Assembly: GCA_035542155.1 (NCBI GenBank)
Contig: DATKLX010000170.1
Span: forward strand, 1-13,403
Direction: 5' to 3'
Origin: DATKLX01 sp035542155
GTDB lineage: Bacteria; Chloroflexota; Anaerolineae; Anaerolineales; Anaerolineaceae
DNA: 13,403 nucleotides
Notes under the pieces: generated by a model
Database searches by the model: none
Told to the model about the DNA's origin: nothing
Seen by the model: the letters and a program-made list of their open reading frames with translations, nothing else
Program-made: the position numbers and the translations under genes
Shown here: positions 6,925 to 13,403 of the stretch, in pieces
How positions within the stretch are numbered: the stretch's first letter is position 1
Layout: each line of letters starts with the position of its first letter

Positions 6925-8271
6925 ATGAAGATTGCCGTTATAACGCACCACTTTCCCCCAAATTACAACGCCGGTGGTGAACAATATGCCTATCGCTTAT
7001 GCAAGTACCTGATTTCCCACGGACACAATGTCGAGGTTGTCACCGTTGAATCCAATAAAGAAGGCACATTACAACCTGAAAGCAAATTCGAGAAGTATGA
7101 GGAAATTCCTGTAAATCGATTATTTTTTAATCTTCAAGATCCCACAAACCAGTTTGAGTTAACCTATCGCAATCCGTATATTGGGAAGTGGGTAAAAGAT
7201 TTTCTCCAGAGGACCCAACCTGATCTCGTTCATTTCAACAGCGGTTACCTTTTCGGCGGAGTTGCGATCGAAGAGGCAAAAGGATTAAAAATTCCGACTG
7301 TTTTAACTCTGCATGAATATTGGTTTTTATGTCCCACAGGTACTCTTTATCGTACCAATGGTCAGGTTTGTGAAGAAATGTGTCCTTCTGCCCGCTGTGC
7401 GTGGGTTCAGCTTCAAGAAAAAAGGCGTTATCGCATTCCAAACGAGCTATCGAGGCACAGACTAGAAAAGACGATCGTGTCTTTATCGAAGTGGACCAAT
7501 TTTCAAAAAATGATCGGGATAAACTCAATGATAGTTTCTATTGAGGACAGAAGGGATTATTTGAAACGGATACTGCAAGATATCGATGTCGTACTTTCCC
7601 CATCGAGATTCTTGATTCAAAAATTCCAAGATTTTGGATTTAATACATCGAATATCAGGTATCAGCCTTTTGGATTAGATCTAAAATTACCCGAACCTGA
7701 TCATAGTCAGGTTAGCTCATCAAAAAGGGTGCTTAGAATCGGCTATTTAGGTCAATTCGCTTCGCATAAAGGAATTCATGTACTGATCAAAGCTTTTCAA
7801 AATTTGAGATACCCGGATGGAATGTGCAAGCTATTTTTATTTGGAAAATATTCTCCGGACAGCCCTTATGGAAAACAGTTGTCTGATTTAATCAAAAAGC
7901 CGGATGACATCATTTTTAGAGGATCCTACGATAATACGAAAGTCGGTCAAATCTTATCCCAGCTCGATGTGATTGTCGTTCCTTCCATTTGGTATGAAAA
8001 TAGGCCAACCGTTATCGTAGAAGCTCTATCCGCGGATAGACCAGTAATTGCCTCAAAAATCGGGGGTATTGTTGAATTGGTAAATGACGAGATAAACGGT
8101 TTATTATTCGAGCCCGGAAGTGATAATGAATTGACTGAGAAATTACAACGGTTGCTCGATGAACCCAATCTTCTGCTGCGGCTCAAGGCTGGTATTGACC
8201 CTGTTTATACGATAGAAGAAGAAATGTCTGCGATAATATCAGTTTATCAATCCTTAATCGGGCAACGATAA
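6925..8271 (+). CDS. GT4 family glycosyltransferase with a four-cysteine cluster
   Basis: A 448-residue GT-B enzyme and the only plus-strand gene. The N-terminus is classic GT4: MKIAVITHHFPPNYNAGGEQ with the GG acceptor loop at 17-18. The donor domain has RIGYLGQFASHKG (271-283), VPSIWYENRPTVIVEAL (352-368) with the Glu358...Glu366 EX7E pair that contacts the nucleotide-sugar, and NGLLFEPGS (391-399). After the conserved TLHEYWFLCP (128-137) comes a loop with Cys136, Cys149, Cys153 and Cys158, spaced C-x12-C-x3-C-x4-C. This suggests a metal-binding or disulfide-stabilised insert, which I have seen in some GT4 enzymes. The gene is markedly AT-rich (one 60-base line counted 28% GC) compared with the GT4 on its left, and it runs against the surrounding block. 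Its stop lies 18 bases inside the 3' end of the convergent acetyltransferase gene. Both features suggest recent acquisition. The sugar transferred is unknown. Confidence 0.93.
   Translation: MKIAVITHHFPPNYNAGGEQYAYRLCKYLISHGHNVEVVTVESNKEGTLQPESKFEKYEEIPVNRLFFNLQDPTNQFELTYRNPYIGKWVKDFLQRTQPDLVHFNSGYLFGGVAIEEAKGLKIPTVLTLHEYWFLCPTGTLYRTNGQVCEEMCPSARCAWVQLQEKRRYRIPNELSRHRLEKTIVSLSKWTNFQKMIGINSMIVSIEDRRDYLKRILQDIDVVLSPSRFLIQKFQDFGFNTSNIRYQPFGLDLKLPEPDHSQVSSSKRVLRIGYLGQFASHKGIHVLIKAFQNLRYPDGMCKLFLFGKYSPDSPYGKQLSDLIKKPDDIIFRGSYDNTKVGQILSQLDVIVVPSIWYENRPTVIVEALSADRPVIASKIGGIVELVNDEINGLLFEPGSDNELTEKLQRLLDEPNLLLRLKAGIDPVYTIEEEMSAIISVYQSLIGQR
8254..8271. other. Tail-to-tail overlap of convergent genes
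   Basis: The stop of the plus-strand GT4 (8269-8271) and the stop of the minus-strand acetyltransferase (8254-8256) lie inside each other's reading frames, an 18-base convergent overlap. No hairpin terminator is visible around it, so transcripts from the two strands probably overlap at their 3' ends. Confidence 0.85.
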
Positions 8272-8865
8272 ATTACTGGTTTCGCCATGTTCATCAGCAA
8301 CGTGCACAGTTTTTGATATTGGTCGAGCAGGGATTCCAACTGCGGTACAGTTGCTAGGGATATCATTCGAAACCACAGCACCTGCACCAATATTGACATT
8401 ATCCCCAATCTTTACTTTTCCGATGATGGATACCCCAATGCCTACAGAAACGTTATCTCCAATTTGTGGTGTACCATTCTTGGCTTCCCCTATTGTGACA
8501 CCGTGCAACAAAGTCAAATTAGTTCCTGCCTTAACATCTGGATGAATAACGGTTGGGCCAAAGTGAAGAATACATAAGCCTGGACCGATATCCGTTCGCA
8601 TGGAGATTTCTAAGCCGCTATACATTCTAATAAAGGGATAGAACGCCCGATACAAAATGATTAGCGGTAGGATGAAAAGGTTATGATTGAAACGCCATAA
8701 TCGGTTCCCAATTCGATAGTAAATGACCCCTAGAAGCGAAGGGTGTAAATACAAATTCCTGAGCAGAGTTATTAAGAAACGTTCCTCACCCCTACCGTAT
8801 CGATTAACATCGGAATGAATAATCTCAAAAAGTGTGGAGTTGGTGAGTGAGAATCCTTCTGACAT
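8254..8865 (-). CDS. Hexapeptide-repeat O-acetyltransferase, CysE-like fold, likely acting on a sugar
   Basis: A 203-residue left-handed beta-helix acetyltransferase. An alpha-helical N-terminal part carries SDVNRYGRG (18-26) and LYLHPSLLGVIYYRIGNRLW (38-57). The hexapeptide repeats run from about residue 84 to 180: ILHFGPTVIHPDVKAG (99-114), LLHGVTIGE (119-127), GTPQIGDNVSVGIGVSIIG (131-149), VKIGDNVNIGAGAVVSNDIP (151-170) and AVGIPARPI (175-183). These are the coenzyme A-binding features of serine acetyltransferase-like enzymes. His101 occupies the CysE catalytic His158 position. By eye, the CysE partners Asp157, His193 and Asp143 are replaced by Leu100, Thr132 and Glu86, so O-acetylation of a sugar residue is more likely than serine acetylation. 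It follows wzx by 45 bases and is AT-rich like the plus-strand GT4 it overlaps tail to tail. No good ribosome binding site was seen before the ATG. Confidence 0.9.
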   Translation of the reverse strand: MSEGFSLTNSTLFEIIHSDVNRYGRGEERFLITLLRNLYLHPSLLGVIYYRIGNRLWRFNHNLFILPLIILYRAFYPFIRMYSGLEISMRTDIGPGLCILHFGPTVIHPDVKAGTNLTLLHGVTIGEAKNGTPQIGDNVSVGIGVSIIGKVKIGDNVNIGAGAVVSNDIPSNCTAVGIPARPISKTVHVADEHGETSNLSLPD

Positions 8866-8910
8866 TTTTCTGAGATTACGAAGATAATAATAACCGGATT
8901 AATTTAAGGT

Positions 8911-10386
8911 TCAATCAGATCCGATTTCAGATGAATGATGGCTCTGGTTGCGCTGAAAATGTATGAGGGATAAATCCTCCCTTCCAATTACACCTAAAAG
9001 GTACAAACTCAGCATATAAATCGATATCCCTGATAAGATTACGATCATGATGTGATAAGTACCTTTTAGAAATAAAACAACACATGCCATGGATATTAAT
9101 CCGATTGAAGGCTTTAGAAAAATCCTTTTCCAATTTAGTTTTTTGATCAGTGACCACAAAGTATGTGCGTGCTGCCCAACGAGAATTATTTCGGTAAACA
9201 CTGTCATTACCGCTGCAGCCAGATAGCCGAATCGCGGCACAAAGTACGAATTTAAAAGGACGTTGATCCCGGTACTGACCAACACGGCGCGAGCCACCCT
9301 GGACTCCTGATCGGTGATGACAACTACATATCCCAGGAATTCGGTGACGAACATGAAAGGCACTACCCAGATGATAATCTGTAGGGCCGGGATCGTCGGC
9401 GCATAACTTGCTGTGTACAGGAACACGACCAGTTTGTCCGCCAGCAGCGATCCTCCGACCGCAACCGGCAGGGCAAAGAACAGCAGATACCCCAGCGCCC
9501 GCTCGACGATCCGCGGCAGATCGTGAGGCTCGGATACGACCTTCCGCGACAACGTGGGGTAAATCGCCGTATTGATCACGTTCGAGATCACCAGGATCGA
9601 GAACACAAGGTTATACGCTGCATTGTAGTAGCCGGTCTCCGCGTCGCCGCGAAAAATCCCGAGCAATAGGCTGTCATATTTGTAGGAAAGGCCCAGGGCC
9701 AGCCCGATCAATCCGAAGGGAATGCTCGCTTTGAGCAGTCCAGGCCATAGACGGGCGTCCCAACGGCCCAGGCCAATCCCCTGCGAGCGGACCATGCGCC
9801 AGGTGACAATGGCCATGATCGCGACACCGATCAGGTTGACTCCAATCAGGCCAAGGTATCCGATCCCCAGGTATAAAACCGCTGCTCCTCCCAGGACGAA
9901 GACCAGTTGGTAGAGCACCTTGGTGCCGGCGGTGAGATCTAAGCGTTCCACACCCCCCAGGATCGCCTCGCCGGAGCCCTGGACCGCATAGAGCAGAAAG
10001 CTCAGGCTGTTGAATGCGATTGCTCCGACTAGCAACGTAGGCCTGTGGCTCAGCAGAGCCACGCCCACCACCACCAGGGTCGTCAGGATCGAGAGCGCGA
10101 TCCGCAAGATGAGGATATTGGCGTAAAGCTTCCCCGTCTTTTCCAGGCCATCCGGGTCATCTTTCCAGCGCGCCACCTGGCGAACCGTGTATGGCGCCAG
10201 GCCCAGGTCCGAGAAGATCGAAAAACTGGCCGCAAACGCTAACACGATGGAATACTGGCCAAAGGTCTCCGCGCCCAGGCGGCGAACGATCAGGATCGAA
10301 AAGGCAAACGCCAGCACTTTGATCAGCAGTTGCGCCGCCAGCCCAAAGGCTGAGTTTTTCAGGATGGTCCAGGAGAAATTTCTCAT
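8911..10386 (-). CDS. Wzx-type polysaccharide flippase (MOP superfamily)
   Basis: A 491-residue polytopic membrane protein of usual flippase length, which should move an undecaprenyl-diphosphate-linked oligosaccharide from the inner to the outer membrane face. The N-terminus begins with a basic helix (LKNSAFGLAAQLLIKVLAF, 9-27), then RRLGAETFGQYSIVLAF (35-51), the signature start of the polysaccharide biosynthesis protein family. SDLGLAPYTVRQVARW (58-73) follows. Later segments include YKYDSLLLGIFRGDAETGYYNAAY (starting near 240), with the charged YDSLLLG and GYYNAAY motifs typical of Wzx. About 12-14 hydrophobic segments are visible. The coding sequence changes composition along its length: most is GC-rich, but roughly the last 90-130 codons are AT-rich, joining the adjacent AT-rich segment. 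The stop of the upstream GT2 lies 14 bases before the ATG. Glycan specificity cannot be inferred. Confidence 0.93.
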   Translation of the reverse strand: MRNFSWTILKNSAFGLAAQLLIKVLAFAFSILIVRRLGAETFGQYSIVLAFAASFSIFSDLGLAPYTVRQVARWKDDPDGLEKTGKLYANILILRIALSILTTLVVVGVALLSHRPTLLVGAIAFNSLSFLLYAVQGSGEAILGGVERLDLTAGTKVLYQLVFVLGGAAVLYLGIGYLGLIGVNLIGVAIMAIVTWRMVRSQGIGLGRWDARLWPGLLKASIPFGLIGLALGLSYKYDSLLLGIFRGDAETGYYNAAYNLVFSILVISNVINTAIYPTLSRKVVSEPHDLPRIVERALGYLLFFALPVAVGGSLLADKLVVFLYTASYAPTIPALQIIIWVVPFMFVTEFLGYVVVITDQESRVARAVLVSTGINVLLNSYFVPRFGYLAAAVMTVFTEIILVGQHAHTLWSLIKKLNWKRIFLKPSIGLISMACVVLFLKGTYHIMIVILSGISIYMLSLYLLGVIGREDLSLIHFQRNQSHHSSEIGSD

Positions 10387-10400
10387 ATGGAGCGATCGTA

Positions 10401-11606
10401 TTACCCTGAGATGTTACTTTGTCCGTGTTGTGTGCGAATCCATTGGGTAGGTTTTTTCTTGAAACGAGACTGAAATGCAAGCCAGATCCGAAGGAGGATT
10501 AAGATCGGACCGGAAAGTATCGCCAGATATGCCTTCACAGGTGCTCTTTCTGCCGCCAATCCGATAAACGGATAGATAAAAAAAACCACGAGCAAAATTG
10601 CCCAAGATCCGATCATCCAGGACTCAATGATTGGATTAAATTGATAATCCAGGAGGATATAGATGCATAACAGGCCGAAACAAACAAATGTGAGCATAGA
10701 ATAAGACGGGAAAAAAGTCTGCAAGGCGCCATCCAATAACGCATTGTCTCTCCTGCGAAACCACTCAGCAAGCATCCTCCAGTTTGATTTTCGGCTGGCA
10801 TTATATACACCTTCTACCCAGCGTGTACGTTGGGCTTTCACCTGTTGCCATTGGCGAGGAGCCTCCCCATAACCTTTTGCACGAGGTTCATACACAATGT
10901 GAATTCCTTCAAGTAGAAGCTGATGCCTGAACTGGTAATCCTCCGTCAACCCCTTTCCCCAGCCAAGTCGCCGAAGAATATCCGCTCGAAAACAAATCGA
11001 ATCGCCCATATTCTTCGCCGACCATCCCAGAACAGTTCTTCCATAATTTTGAAAACGGTTATCTACGATAAACATCGCCCAGACGAGCGCCGGAAAAAGT
11101 CCATCATCCGGATTGGAAATAATATGCTGGCCCTGGATTACCTGGTCCCCAGCACACAGGTGAGCGTCCATGATCCGTAAAAACTGAGCATCAACGATGG
11201 TATCTGCGTCAAAAATGACAACGGCATCGCAATTATTTTGAGTAGAAAGAATACAACCTAACCCCCAATTGAGAGCAGCCCCCTTCCCCTCCCTGGGCCC
11301 TTGATCCCTTTCGTGAACAATAGCTCCGGCCTGGCGGGCTAATGGTGCTGTGTCATCGGTGCAATAATCAGCGATCACATGGATCGAAAACAGATCCGCC
11401 GGATAGTCCAACTCTTTTAATCGTTTGACAGTAAAAGCAATGACAGCGCTCTCGTCATGCGCCGGTATGACGATGACAAAGCGACTCGCTGGATGTTCAG
11501 GTATTTCGAGAGAATGCAAAGGCTTCAGCGAGGCAAATACCTGAGTCCACAAATATATTGTCGGTATGATCAGGATTACCAGCAATAAAAAGGATACAAT
11601 CACCAT
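10401..11606 (-). CDS. Membrane GT2 glycosyltransferase with processive-synthase motifs
   Basis: A 401-residue membrane enzyme. An N-terminal membrane helix (about 1-22) leads to a GT-A domain with FVIVIPAHDESAV (43-55), VIADYCTDDT (77-86), GKGAALNWGL (108-117), VIFDADT (130-136; the DXD metal site), KGLTEDYQF (218-226) with the catalytic Glu-Asp pair, and QRTRWVEG (259-266). The last is the Q-x-x-R-W motif of processive beta-glycan synthases such as cellulose, hyaluronan and poly-GlcNAc synthases. Two to four C-terminal hydrophobic segments follow (about 300-320, 332-352, 362-378). The enzyme is shorter than BcsA and nearer IcaA in size, so it may be a polymerising synthase or a non-processive relative. 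I chose the ATG because GGGGGTG lies just before it. An in-frame GTG six bases earlier would overlap the upstream stop (GTGA) and add two residues. Coupling to the toroid gene is tight. Confidence 0.9.
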   Translation of the reverse strand: MVIVSFLLLVILIIPTIYLWTQVFASLKPLHSLEIPEHPASRFVIVIPAHDESAVIAFTVKRLKELDYPADLFSIHVIADYCTDDTAPLARQAGAIVHERDQGPREGKGAALNWGLGCILSTQNNCDAVVIFDADTIVDAQFLRIMDAHLCAGDQVIQGQHIISNPDDGLFPALVWAMFIVDNRFQNYGRTVLGWSAKNMGDSICFRADILRRLGWGKGLTEDYQFRHQLLLEGIHIVYEPRAKGYGEAPRQWQQVKAQRTRWVEGVYNASRKSNWRMLAEWFRRRDNALLDGALQTFFPSYSMLTFVCFGLLCIYILLDYQFNPIIESWMIGSWAILLVVFFIYPFIGLAAERAPVKAYLAILSGPILILLRIWLAFQSRFKKKPTQWIRTQHGQSNISG

Positions 11607-11608
11607 TT

Positions 11609-12742
11609 TCACCCCCGATATTTCAGGTTCTTCCTATCCCCATCTTCAATGAGCGCGCATAGCGAATCGATAAAGAACTTTGCTGCCCAATTTGGGTATT
11701 TGAAACGCTCATAGCGGCCGTAAATTGGATGCGAACCGGCGATTCCGCCATAAATGTTCTTACTTTGCTTATCCAGAATCTGCGTGGATGCCACAAAACC
11801 GATCGCCTTCTCTGCCACCTGCCGATCCTTTTGTTGGCGATCAAGGTCATACATACGCAGCAGCAAACCTGCCAGTTGGCAGTTCCCCGTCAGGCAGCTC
11901 GAACGGCTTGAAGGCTTCCAGGACCGGCGAAAAGATCCCGGTAAGCTGCCATCTGGATTTACCCGATCGCGAAGAGCGGCAATCGTAATCCGGGCTGCGT
12001 CAATATATCGGCTTTCATTTAGCAATAAACCAGATTCCAGCAGCCCCTCCGCTGTATAAGCTAGAGTATGGGTAAATGGGTCTTCCTGTTCGGTAAACGC
12101 GCAATGGGAAAACCAGCCATCTGAATCTTGCTGGCTCAAAGTCCATTCAAGGTTATGACTAGCTGCAGTTCGATAATCGCCTTCAGGCATCCAGCGATTC
12201 AGTTCTAAAAGAGCCCACGCAACTCGAGTATCGATTACTTTGGTTACGTTCAGATGCTGGTTTTGAATCCAGGCTCCTGAAGGATCCTGGATAGTGACTA
12301 ACCAATCGCCCGCCTTTTGGGCGACTTTCAGGTAGCGCTCGTCTTTGCTGACCTGATAGGCCGCAAGCCATCCGAAGATGACCTGTCCAGTGTCAAATAC
12401 AACTGGTTTCGAAACAGAATTCGATCTCCAATGTGCTACGCCCCCCTCTGAAGTCGCTTGATCGAGAAGGAAATCTGCCAGAGAAATTGCCAGATCCTTA
12501 TATTCAACTTTCGATAAAATTGAGTGTGCATTCAGCAATGTGGGGATAATATATCCGGTTGTTTCTGGATAGGGAGGAGCCCAAGACCGACGGAGAAGAT
12601 CGTATCCTTTCGAAACTCCCTGGCATGAAACGACCTGGTGGGCATATTGGATCCATTCCAAAGCAGCTTGCATGCATTGATCTGGATCAGGAAGAGAAAT
12701 ATTCCGAATCACTGGTATAGAAATAAGGGAGTTAATGAACAT
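11609..12742 (-). CDS. (alpha/alpha)6-toroid protein of unknown activity, in glycan locus
   Basis: A 377-residue, apparently soluble protein without a signal peptide. I do not recognise a named family. The sequence shows six similar helix starts at a regular 54-65 residue spacing: ETTGYIIPTLL (60-70), FDTGQVIFGWL (116-126), IDTRVAWALLEL (170-181), THTLAYTAEGLLE (224-236), LTGNCQLAGLLLR (284-296) and YPNWAAKFFIDSL (349-361). Between them lie aromatic or glycine-rich turns such as GGVAHW, SGAWIQ, SDGWFSH, PDGSLPGSF and YGGIAGSHPIYGRY. This is the layout of six-hairpin (alpha/alpha)6 toroids, shared by glycoside hydrolases, polysaccharide lyases, sugar epimerases and terpene cyclases. No DXDD or CaaX-type prenyltransferase signature stands out. 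Next to glycosyltransferases, a glycan hydrolase, lyase or epimerase is the best guess. An in-frame TGA 15 bases upstream limits the start to this ATG. It follows the upstream membrane gene by 39 bases and touches the GT2. Confidence 0.85.
   Translation of the reverse strand: MFINSLISIPVIRNISLPDPDQCMQAALEWIQYAHQVVSCQGVSKGYDLLRRSWAPPYPETTGYIIPTLLNAHSILSKVEYKDLAISLADFLLDQATSEGGVAHWRSNSVSKPVVFDTGQVIFGWLAAYQVSKDERYLKVAQKAGDWLVTIQDPSGAWIQNQHLNVTKVIDTRVAWALLELNRWMPEGDYRTAASHNLEWTLSQQDSDGWFSHCAFTEQEDPFTHTLAYTAEGLLESGLLLNESRYIDAARITIAALRDRVNPDGSLPGSFRRSWKPSSRSSCLTGNCQLAGLLLRMYDLDRQQKDRQVAEKAIGFVASTQILDKQSKNIYGGIAGSHPIYGRYERFKYPNWAAKFFIDSLCALIEDGDRKNLKYRG
11610..11616 (-). promoter_or_regulatory. Ribosome binding site of the membrane GT2, overlapping the upstream stop
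   Basis: GGGGGTG on the minus strand lies just before the ATG at 11606 and includes the first bases of the toroid gene's TGA. It favours that ATG over the overlapping GTG and suggests translational coupling of the two genes. Confidence 0.6.
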
Positions 12743-12781
12743 TGGTGGATAATTTCATCCGATAAAGGGAAACTCTCATGA

Positions 12782-13403
12782 TCAAAATAAACGCTGGTAC
12801 AGCCTGTATGGCCCAAATTGGGCTACCTGCTTGAAGTTATTTTCGATATCCCTTTGATTGTAGATTTGCGTCCAATCACTGAAAGATCCGACTAATAAAT
12901 AATCGGCGGGATATTCTTGAAAATCATAGCCTAAATCAAAGTCTTTATGGTTGACAAAACGTTGTTCAATGGCGAGAGTTTGATAGGAGCTGGATGGATG
13001 ATGAATTTTCCAATGCTGGCTGGGCGCATCGATCTGCCATTCCCAGGTCTCAATGACCTTGTCTTGGGGAATATTCTCACGGATGAATTTTGCCATCAAC
13101 TCCGCTGAATCATCTCCCTTGTTCTTCAAAATAAATCCATAACTTGTTAATCCAACGACCACTGCCATCATCGCCAGGGCTACCGGCTTCCACTGTGATA
13201 TCCAAAACCCACTTTTGTTTTTCTCGAGCAACATGGAAAAAAAGTTCCAGATCAAGTTTCCCAAAAGCAGCAGACTAAAAACCCATCCAGGGAAAAGATA
13301 TCGTGTCCAATTGATCGAGAAAAGACTGACCCAGATTGCAGAAAAAAAAGCAATTAACCCGAATAAGACCACCCCCCAGGTTTTATCACTGTTATGATGA
13401 AAA
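12782..13403 (-). CDS. C-terminal part of a GT-C-like membrane glycosyltransferase, 5' end cut by window edge
   Basis: The minus-strand frame stays open through base 13403, so only the last 206 residues are visible; the GTG at 13372 is an internal codon, not a start. The fragment has hydrophobic segments at about 10-30 (GVVLFGLIAFFSAIWVSLF), 39-58 and 72-91. Between the first two lies NWTRYLFPGW (31-40), the short periplasmic loop with an Arg-Tyr pair seen in PMT/ArnT-like GT-C enzymes. A soluble C-terminal domain (about 97-206) begins with SAELMAKFIRENIPQDKVIE and has many aromatic residues. GT-C members use polyprenyl-phosphate sugars on the outer face. The catalytic N-terminal loop is outside the window, so activity cannot be judged. 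Composition is intermediate (sampled lines 45-52% GC). It is followed by the toroid gene after 39 bases, probably in the same transcript. Confidence 0.8.
   Translation of the reverse strand, partial: FHHNSDKTWGVVLFGLIAFFSAIWVSLFSINWTRYLFPGWVFSLLLLGNLIWNFFSMLLEKNKSGFWISQWKPVALAMMAVVVGLTSYGFILKNKGDDSAELMAKFIRENIPQDKVIETWEWQIDAPSQHWKIHHPSSSYQTLAIEQRFVNHKDFDLGYDFQEYPADYLLVGSFSDWTQIYNQRDIENNFKQVAQFGPYRLYQRLF

Larger units (their letters stand above)
6790..9200. other. AT-rich segment, probable exchanged cassette
   Basis: Hand counts of 60-base lines show an abrupt drop from 37/60 G+C at 6721-6780 to 21/60 at 6781-6840. Counts stay low within (17/60 at 7081-7140; 28/60 at 8281-8340; 89/240 over 8941-9180). 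They then rise to 30/60 at 9181, 31/60 at 9241, 29/60 at 9301 and 37/60 at 9421. The segment holds the plus-strand GT4, the acetyltransferase, the 3' end of wzx and the first codons of the left GT4. Edges are approximate; no direct repeats, inverted repeats or recombinase gene were seen at them. Confidence 0.6.

Noticed and set aside
8927..9157. Possible frameshift or second gene in the AT-rich 3' part of wzx
   Set aside because: The wzx frame remains open with membrane segments through to a normal 491-residue length; the alternative 76-codon frame has no motif of its own.
12782..13372. Treating the right-edge gene as a complete 196-residue protein starting at the GTG at 13372
   Set aside because: The frame continues without a stop to the window end with sensible hydrophobic context, and the fragment looks like the C-terminus of a larger membrane enzyme.

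Overview
The window is an envelope or exopolysaccharide glycan-assembly locus. It holds eleven protein genes (two cut by the window edges) packed with almost no spacing. Every recognisable product fits glycan building: two GT4 glycosyltransferases, two GT2 glycosyltransferases, three polytopic GT-C-like membrane glycosyltransferases, a Wzx-type flippase, an O-antigen ligase/polymerase (Wzy_C) protein, a hexapeptide-repeat O-acetyltransferase and a six-hairpin (alpha/alpha) toroid protein. No RNA gene, CRISPR array, transposase, insertion sequence or clear terminator was seen, and no gap exceeds 90 bases. The protein styles suggest a bacterium of the Chloroflexota, probably Anaerolineae. Two examples are the GHYYSDKAPG ... 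WWGGWAVGPRYLVPG membrane protein and the large GT-C-like proteins with an N-terminal DHxxY. This placement is an inference from memory, with no marker gene to confirm it.

Layout: ten of the eleven genes lie on the minus strand, so read from high to low coordinates. Block A (13403 to 8254) encodes the C-terminal part of a GT-C-like membrane protein, the (alpha/alpha)6-toroid protein, a membrane GT2 with processive-synthase motifs, the Wzx flippase and the acetyltransferase. One plus-strand GT4 gene (6925-8271) follows. It ends inside the 3' end of the acetyltransferase gene and starts 88 bases from the divergent start of block B. Block B (6836 to 1) encodes a GT4, the Wzy_C membrane protein, a WbbL-like GT2 and two GT-C-like membrane proteins, joined by gaps of 15, 10, 0 and 1 bases. 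The last runs off the left edge.

Base composition is not uniform. Block B and most of wzx are GC-rich (sampled lines 62-67% GC). A segment from about 6.79 kb to about 9.2 kb is AT-rich (sampled lines 28-47%, mostly below 43%). It covers the plus-strand GT4, the acetyltransferase, the last third to fifth of wzx and the first dozen codons of the block B GT4. Genes to the right of wzx are intermediate (about 43-52%). This is what serotype-style cassette exchange would leave behind.

Working model (inference): cytosolic GT2 and GT4 enzymes build a lipid-linked oligosaccharide, the acetyltransferase decorates it and Wzx flips it. On the outer membrane face the GT-C enzymes may add sugars from polyprenyl-phosphate donors, and the Wzy_C protein polymerises or transfers the product. 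The membrane GT2 plus toroid protein, translationally coupled, could be a separate synthase-like module. No initiating phosphoglycosyl transferase, chain-length regulator, ABC exporter or nucleotide-sugar synthesis gene is in the window, so the locus must continue outside or rely on genes elsewhere.
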